Source: Velocimicrobium porci (GTDB taxonomy: Bacteria; Bacillota; Clostridia; Lachnospirales; Lachnospiraceae). From it: a stretch of 64,000 nucleotides of DNA. Below, piece after piece: positions 59,424-64,000 of this stretch. A program made the position numbers and the translations under genes. The stretch's first letter is position 1, and each line of letters opens with the position of its first letter. The stretch is from assembly GCF_009696045.1 (NCBI RefSeq), contig NZ_VUMT01000012.1, forward strand, positions 1-64,000, in the 5' to 3' direction. The notes beneath the pieces were generated by a model, which did not search any database, was not told the DNA's origin, and saw only the letters and a list, made by a program, of their open reading frames with translations.

Positions 59424-59597
59424 CTAGAATTTACGCTTACGAGCAGCCTCTGATTTTTTCTTACGTCTTACACTTGGCTTCTCATAATGCTCTCTTTTAC
59501 GAATCTCTTGTTGGATACCAGCTTTCGCACAATTTCTCTTAAATCTGCGAAGTGCGCTATCTAACGTTTCGTTCTCTTTTACGATAACATTTGACAT
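59424..59597 (-). CDS. rpsU: 30S ribosomal protein S21
   Basis: A 57-aa basic ribosomal protein. The translation starts [19 protein letters not shown] and includes [20 protein letters not shown], ending in [14 protein letters not shown], which matches S21 over its whole length. The start ATG at 59597 follows GGAGGGAGG. It has a consensus promoter (59672-59700) and its own terminator. The order rpsU-yqfC-yqfD-phoH is conserved with Bacillus except for genes missing in between. Confidence 0.97.
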   Translation of the reverse strand: MSNVIVKENETLDSALRRFKRNCAKAGIQQEIRKREHYEKPSVRRKKKSEAARKRKF

Positions 59598-59671
59598 AGT
59601 CTCACACCTTACCTCCCTCCAGTTGTGTATTGTGCTTATACAACTGTTTGGGTATTTTTAGCACTATTTAG

Positions 59672-59700
59672 ATTATAGAATGTCGAAGGCTCTATGTCAA
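59672..59700 (-). promoter_or_regulatory. Consensus promoter of rpsU
   Basis: On the minus strand TTGACA (59700-59695) and TATAAT (59677-59672) are exactly 17 bases apart, a perfect match to the vegetative consensus. The leader is about 65 bases long and ends in a strong ribosome site. Confidence 0.92.
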
Positions 59701-59707
59701 GTCTTTT

Positions 59708-60181
59708 TTATAACTTTTTCACTTTCATTCCATTAACGTTAATCGTTGTAGGAATCCTGTCACCAATTGTTCTAAATTCTAATACTGTATCCATGTTTTG
59801 GTTCATCGGTTCTTCATCTTTTGGAATTTGTAAATAAAACTTATTATGTAACAATGTTATCATAAATCTTTTTTCTCCGTCTTTTAATAAATAGACATTA
59901 TCTTTATGCTTTTCATAAATCCCGCTTGTCAATACTAATTTATAAGTACTGTCATCTTTATCTTTAAAATAGTAGATTTCATAATTTTCTCCGTCAAAAT
60001 TTGCAGAATAAAAATCATTAATTTCTGTCCTGGCTTGGTAAAAACCTTTTATGTCCTTAGAAGGTTCTGTATTTTCCCATAGTTTACACATAATAAGAAA
60101 CAGAACAAACAAAACCAAAGAAGTAAGTATAAAAATAATCATGGATATTTTATAAGATAATAACTTTTTTATTTGATTCAT
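59708..60181 (-). CDS. Hypothetical membrane-anchored protein
   Basis: A 157-aa protein with a basic N terminus (MNQIKKLLSYKI) and one membrane helix at about 14-31 (IIFILTSLVLFVLFLIM). The remainder should lie outside the membrane and has beta-prone segments (YEIYYFKDKDDSTYKLVL, YLLKDGEKRFMITLLHNKFYLQI). I do not recognise a family. ATG at 60181 follows AAAGGT; an earlier in-frame start at 60241 is less supported. It is separated from alaS upstream by a strong terminator and lies just upstream of the rpsU promoter. Confidence 0.65.
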   Translation of the reverse strand: MNQIKKLLSYKISMIIFILTSLVLFVLFLIMCKLWENTEPSKDIKGFYQARTEINDFYSANFDGENYEIYYFKDKDDSTYKLVLTSGIYEKHKDNVYLLKDGEKRFMITLLHNKFYLQIPKDEEPMNQNMDTVLEFRTIGDRIPTTINVNGMKVKKL

Positions 60182-60286
60182 ATAAAACCATACCTTTCGT
60201 TTAACAAAATACTTTTCGTTACACATTAGAAATAAATACAATTGCCCACTCCTTTTATCTCACTTTTACAATTTGCCAATGCTACA

Positions 60287-60329
60287 AAAATAAACTCCCA
60301 AAAATCAAATGATTCAGGGAGTTTATTTT
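60287..60329 (-). terminator. Terminator of alaS
   Basis: AAAATAAACTCCC (60287-60299) pairs perfectly with GGGAGTTTATTTT (60317-60329). On the minus strand TTTTTGTAG lies at the end of the stem. Confidence 0.92.
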
Positions 60330-60343
60330 ATATAAAGAAACTA

Positions 60344-62998
60344 CTATTTTACTTGAACTTCTACTACTTCTTTTACTTTTTCAATTGCCGCATCAATACC
60401 GGCAGGATTCTTTCCGCCAGCCTGTGCCATATTCGGACGACCACCGCCGCCACCTCCAACTAGTGAAGCAATCTCTTTAATTAAGTTTCCTGCATGAACA
60501 CCTTTTTTCATAGCGTCATCTGTTGCCATTGCAAGAAGGCTTACTTTTCCATCTTTTGCAGAAGCTAGGACAACAACTCCCTCCCCGATTTTTTCTTTCA
60601 ATTGATCTCCTAGTGTGCGAAGTCCGTTCATGTCAACATCATCTACTTTTGTAGCCAATACAGATACTTCTTTAACGGAAATAACCTGATCCATTACATC
60701 GCCAAGTGCATCTTTTGCTAATTTATCTTTTAGCTTTTGATTTTCTGACTGTAATGCTTTGATTTCCTCTTGCATTGCTTCAATTTTCTTTGCAAGATTC
60801 TGAGGTTCTGCTTTTGCTGCTTTCGAAGCATTCGTAAGTTCTTCTTCTAGCTCATTATAATATGCAAAAACACCAGCTCCTGTCAATGCTTCAATTCTTC
60901 TTACACCTGCTGCAATACCACTTTCTGATACAATTTTAAACGCTGTAATTGCACTTGTATTTGGCACATGAGTACCACCACAAAGTTCAACACTGAAATC
61001 ACCCATTTTTACAACACGAACTTTATCGCCATATTTTTCTCCAAATAATGCCATCGCTCCTGTTTTCTTAGCTTCTTCTAAAGTCATTTCTTCTGTTATT
61101 ACAGGAAGACTATGAGCAATTTCCTCATTTACAATTGCTTCTACTTTCGCAAGTTCTTCTTTTGTCATAGCTGAAAAATGCGTAAAGTCAAAACGTAAAC
61201 GGTCCGCATCTACATAAGAACCGGCCTGTTCTACATGGGTTCCTAATACAGTTCTAAGTGCTTTCTGAAGAAGGTGTGTTGCACTGTGATTCTTTCCGGT
61301 ATTTACTCTGTTTGCCTCACAAACGGACAAAGTAACAGTATCTCCTACTTTAAACATTCCTTTTACAACCGTTCCAACGTGACCAATCTTTCCACCTTGT
61401 AAATGAATGGTATCCTCTACTTTGAATTCACTTCCATCCGCTGTGATTATACCAACATCTGCCTGCTGACCACCCATTGTTGCATAAAATGGTGTTTCAT
61501 CTACAATAATTGTTCCAGCCTGTCCATCTGTCAATGCCTCAACTAATTCATCTGAAGTCGTTAAAACACTGATTTTGGAATCATGAATAAGACGATCATA
61601 ACCTACAAACTTGCTTGTAATCTTAGGGTCAATGGACTGATAAACCGTAACATCTGCTCCCATATAGTTTGTTGTTTCTCTTGCATCTCTTGCTTTATTT
61701 CTCTGTTCTTCCATTGCCGCATGGAATCCCTCCTCGTCAATAGAAAATCCTTTTTCTTCCAAAATTTCTTTTGTTAAATCAATTGGGAATCCATAAGTAT
61801 CATACAGTTTAAATGTATCTTTTCCGCTTAGTGTCTTTATCTGATTCTTTTTGCAGTTCTCAATCATCTCATTTAAAATGGATAAACCTTGGTCAATTGT
61901 CTTATTGAATTTTTCCTCTTCGTTTGTTAAAACTTTCAGAATATATTCTTTCTTCTCTTCTAACTCTGGATAACCATCCTTCGATTCTTCAATTACTGTT
62001 TCACAAAGTTTTGCAAGGAATAAGCCATCAATTCCCAATAATCTTCCGTGACGTGCAGCTCTTCGTAACAATCTTCTAAGTACATATCCTCTTCCTTCAT
62101 TCGATGGAATAATACCATCTGAAGTCATAAATGTTACAGAACGAATATGGTCTGTAATCAAACGAATTGATACATCCTTTGTTTCATCTTCCTGATAAGT
62201 TACGCCGGCAAGTTCACAAATTCGATCACGGATTGCTTTCATTGTATCAATGTCAAATACCGAATGTACATCTTGTACTACAACAGCCAAACGCTCTAAG
62301 CCCATTCCGGTATCAATATTTTTCTGTTTTAACTCCGTATAATGACGGTTTCCATCACTCTCAAATTGAGTAAATACATTATTCCATACTTCCATAAAGC
62401 GGTCACAGTCACAACCCACCTTACAGTCAGGGCTTCCACAACCATAGCTTAAACCGCGGTCATAATAAATTTCTGAACAAGGTCCGCAAGGCCCTGCACC
62501 ATGTTCCCAAAAGTTATCACAATCTCCGTTTTCATCTCTTCCAAAACGAGTAATTTTTTCAGCCGGAACACCAATTTCTTTTGTCCAAATATCAAATGCT
62601 TCCTCATCGTCTTCATAAATAGATGGATAAAGGCGTTCTTCTTCTAATCCGACTACTTTTGTCAAAAATTCCCAAGACCAATGAATTGCTTCCCTTTTAA
62701 AATAATCTCCAAATGAAAAGTTACCAAGCATTTCAAAAAAAGTAAGATGTCTGGCTGTCTTACCTACATTCTCAATATCTCCTGTACGAATACACTTCTG
62801 ACAAGTTGCAACTCTTGTTTTTGGAGGAATCTCCTGTCCTGTAAAATATGGCTTTAAAGGTGCCATTCCTGCATTAATCAATAACAAACTTTTATCGTTA
62901 TGTGGAACTAAAGAAAAACTATTCAACACCAAATGTTCTTTGCTTTCAAAAAAGTCCAAATACATTTTACGAAGTTCGTTCACACCGTATTTTTTCAT
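60344..62998 (-). CDS. alaS: Alanine-tRNA ligase
   Basis: An 884-aa class II aminoacyl-tRNA synthetase that charges tRNA-Ala. The N-terminal catalytic core has FFESKEHLVLNSFSLVPHND, MAPLKPYFTGQEIPP and GLERLAVVVQ. The editing domain has the zinc-binding HSATHLLQKALR and VELCGGTHVPNT motifs. The C-terminal C-Ala/DHHA1 domain ends with GGGGGGRPNMAQAGG. The start follows AGGAGGG. Its promoter overlaps the end of the ybaK gene, and there is no T-box leader, since only about 40 bases separate the transcription start from the ATG. Confidence 0.98.
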   Translation of the reverse strand: MKKYGVNELRKMYLDFFESKEHLVLNSFSLVPHNDKSLLLINAGMAPLKPYFTGQEIPPKTRVATCQKCIRTGDIENVGKTARHLTFFEMLGNFSFGDYFKREAIHWSWEFLTKVVGLEEERLYPSIYEDDEEAFDIWTKEIGVPAEKITRFGRDENGDCDNFWEHGAGPCGPCSEIYYDRGLSYGCGSPDCKVGCDCDRFMEVWNNVFTQFESDGNRHYTELKQKNIDTGMGLERLAVVVQDVHSVFDIDTMKAIRDRICELAGVTYQEDETKDVSIRLITDHIRSVTFMTSDGIIPSNEGRGYVLRRLLRRAARHGRLLGIDGLFLAKLCETVIEESKDGYPELEEKKEYILKVLTNEEEKFNKTIDQGLSILNEMIENCKKNQIKTLSGKDTFKLYDTYGFPIDLTKEILEEKGFSIDEEGFHAAMEEQRNKARDARETTNYMGADVTVYQSIDPKITSKFVGYDRLIHDSKISVLTTSDELVEALTDGQAGTIIVDETPFYATMGGQQADVGIITADGSEFKVEDTIHLQGGKIGHVGTVVKGMFKVGDTVTLSVCEANRVNTGKNHSATHLLQKALRTVLGTHVEQAGSYVDADRLRFDFTHFSAMTKEELAKVEAIVNEEIAHSLPVITEEMTLEEAKKTGAMALFGEKYGDKVRVVKMGDFSVELCGGTHVPNTSAITAFKIVSESGIAAGVRRIEALTGAGVFAYYNELEEELTNASKAAKAEPQNLAKKIEAMQEEIKALQSENQKLKDKLAKDALGDVMDQVISVKEVSVLATKVDDVDMNGLRTLGDQLKEKIGEGVVVLASAKDGKVSLLAMATDDAMKKGVHAGNLIKEIASLVGGGGGGRPNMAQAGGKNPAGIDAAIEKVKEVVEVQVK

Positions 62999-63039
62999 CT
63001 ATCATTGCCCTCCTAAAGGTATAATATCACTAATTATTT

Positions 63040-63069
63040 ATTATAAATGGGTTTGTCTGCTTTTGTCAA
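63040..63069 (-). promoter_or_regulatory. Promoter of alaS
   Basis: On the minus strand TTGACA (63069-63064) and TATAAT (63045-63040) are 18 bases apart. The -35 box lies just past the ybaK stop codon. Confidence 0.85.
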
Positions 63070-63071
63070 CG

Positions 63072-63566
63072 CTAATCTGTTGATTCCATTGTAATATCTG
63101 CAAACACCGCATTTGCCGCCTCCCTTAAATCCTTTGGCTGCAATTTTATTTGGACTCCTAATTTCCCACCACTTACAATCATCCATGATAGGGATTCCGC
63201 ACTTTCATCAATCCATGTTTTATACTGCTTTTTCATTCCAATCGCAGTACATCCTCCCCTGATATAACCTGTTATTTTATTAATATCTTTTACATGAACC
63301 ATAGATAATGATTTTTCCCCGGCCAACTTTGCAGCCTTTTTCAAATTCAATTCTTTTTGAATTGGCAAAACAAACACATAATATTCATTCCCTACTCCTT
63401 TTGTCACAAGTGTCTTATAAACCTTTTCATAAGGCAACTCTAATAAATCCGCAATGTGTATTGCATCAATAAATTCATCACATTCATACGTAAATGTTTC
63501 ATATGTTATTTTCTTTTTATCTAATAAACGCATTGCATTTGTTTTTACTTCTTTATTCTTTGCCAT
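63072..63566 (-). CDS. ybaK: YbaK/EbsC-type Cys-tRNA(Pro) deacylase
   Basis: A 164-aa tRNA-editing protein that hydrolyses Cys-tRNA(Pro) formed by prolyl-tRNA synthetase. Family blocks are TNAMRLLDKKKITYETFTY at the start, VYKTLVTKGVGNEYYVFVLP, LNLKKAAKLAGEKSLSMV and GYIRGGCTAIGMKK. ATG at 63566 follows TAGGAG; the longer frame to 63641 overlaps the upstream gene. It lies 11 bases downstream of the DUF1461 gene. Being next to alaS groups two translation-quality functions, though alaS has its own promoter. Confidence 0.93.
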   Translation of the reverse strand: MAKNKEVKTNAMRLLDKKKITYETFTYECDEFIDAIHIADLLELPYEKVYKTLVTKGVGNEYYVFVLPIQKELNLKKAAKLAGEKSLSMVHVKDINKITGYIRGGCTAIGMKKQYKTWIDESAESLSWMIVSGGKLGVQIKLQPKDLREAANAVFADITMESTD

Positions 63567-63576
63567 CTTATCACTC

Positions 63577-64000
63577 CTAATATTGCAAATAATTTTCTTT
63601 TTTCCTTTGTATCCTATAGTTTCGGTATAAAATGCCGGCAATACAGCTTTGTAATATAAAAATGCTAATAATCAGCCCCGCACACTGATAAAAAAATTCA
63701 TCAGGAAGAATCGTAATAATAGGATCTGTCATCGGATCAAACAGCCAATAATCGTTTTGAAAAAGCAATTGATGAAATTGAACAAACATTTTTTCCCAAT
63801 TCACGCCAATTAAAATTCCAAATACTACTGGAAAGCCAATACCTAAAATGGAAAGCCATTTTAAAAAACGATAGGATTGTTTGCTCATTAAATATCTTCC
63901 AAAACACAAAAATGGAATAAATGATACTATTCCGAGCCACTTTATCATTAAAAAGATTTTTTTCACTTCCATAAAATGAATTTTCCCTGATTTCGACATA
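63577..64000 (-). CDS. DUF1461 (TIGR01906) integral membrane protein, 5' end outside the window
   Basis: At least 140 residues at the C-terminal end of a membrane protein. The diagnostic stretch is FHQLLFQNDYWLFDPMTDPI, then ILPDEFFYQCAGLI, as in TIGR01906 proteins, which are usually over 200 aa. Membrane helices lie at about 18-35, 48-64 and 103-123 of the visible part. A methionine at 63999 is probably internal because the family's first helix is missing, so the gene continues past base 64000. The function is unknown. The stop codon at 63577 lies 11 bases before the ybaK start. Confidence 0.85.
   Translation of the reverse strand, partial: MSKSGKIHFMEVKKIFLMIKWLGIVSFIPFLCFGRYLMSKQSYRFLKWLSILGIGFPVVFGILIGVNWEKMFVQFHQLLFQNDYWLFDPMTDPIITILPDEFFYQCAGLIISIFILQSCIAGILYRNYRIQRKKENYLQY

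Noticed and set aside
62998-63072. T-box leader for alaS
   Set aside because: The gap is only about 70 bases and is filled by a consensus promoter and a short leader; no T-box core sequence is present.
1-64000. tRNA, rRNA, CRISPR, prophage or insertion-sequence content
   Set aside because: I found no cloverleaf-like clusters, no regularly spaced repeats, no transposase and no phage structural genes. The three recombinase-like genes stand alone without element ends.

Overview
This window is AT-rich, densely coding chromosome from a spore-forming, low-GC Gram-positive anaerobe, most likely a member of the Clostridia close to the Lachnospiraceae. The reasons are strong AGGAGG ribosome sites, TTGACA/TATAAT promoters, the spore genes yqfC and yqfD beside rpsU and phoH, Bacillus-like gene order (rplS, rbgA, rnhB, ylqG, ylqH), a tryptophan T-box, a PrdX-type deacylase and a DUF512-der-plsY cluster. 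I see no tRNA, rRNA, CRISPR array, prophage or insertion sequence. Assignment below family level is not possible by eye.

Layout. 1-3869 (+): the envelope/division block divIVA, aroB, lspA, rluD-like; the first 127 bases repeat part of divIVA exactly and may be a contig-end artefact. 3924-7359 (+): an accessory-looking unit with a BlaI/MecI-type repressor and its operator-like palindromes, a secreted Ig-domain zinc carboxypeptidase, and a tyrosine recombinase. 7482-15065 (-): PrdX deacylase, a small FimB-sized recombinase, an unrecognised membrane-anchored HExxH protein, an AbiEi-like regulator without its toxin, a Na/phosphate symporter, a DNA glycosylase, two membrane proteins and a TtcA-like tRNA thiolase. 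15144-18545 (-): a large c-di-GMP protein. 18758-23181 (-): plsY, der, DUF512 and a trigger-factor-like lipoprotein. 23337-24497 (+): PRPP synthetase. 24593-35979 (-): pgeF, yraN, ylqH, ylqG, rnhB, lepB, rbgA, lepB, rplS, an RNase G/E, and two radical-SAM-associated genes. 36106-41407: a degenerate recombinase (-), a zinc-ribbon membrane protein (+) and a SWIM-SNF2 helicase (-). 41545-44591 (+): a Trp T-box and an ABC transporter of the trpXYZ type. 44665-64000 (-): LD-carboxypeptidase, miaB, a coiled-coil protein, a second M14 peptidase, proB, two flavoproteins, a BofC-like protein, a DUF3048 lipoprotein, the ybeY/pgpH-like/phoH/yqfD/yqfC/rpsU block, alaS, ybaK and a DUF1461 protein cut by the window edge.

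How the genes work together. Much of the window is housekeeping for protein synthesis and secretion: ribosomal proteins S21 and L19, ribosome-assembly factors (Der, RbgA, YbeY), tRNA modification and proofreading (MiaB, TtcA-like, PrdX, YbaK, AlaS), lipoprotein and general signal peptidases (LspA, two LepB), and an extracytoplasmic folding lipoprotein. Regulation can be read directly in several places: a T-box with a UGG specifier ahead of the transporter, BlaI-type palindromes, an inverted repeat wrapped round the AbiEi promoter, and many intrinsic terminators.

The least explained parts are the orphan BlaI / secreted peptidase unit, the HExxH protein next to an orphan AbiEi, a tyrosine recombinase that has lost two catalytic residues, a PgpH-like protein with Glu in place of both HD-domain aspartates, a GC-rich island inside the Trp leader, and several perfect hairpins directly ahead of start codons. 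I did not find a complete multi-gene system that I could call new with confidence.
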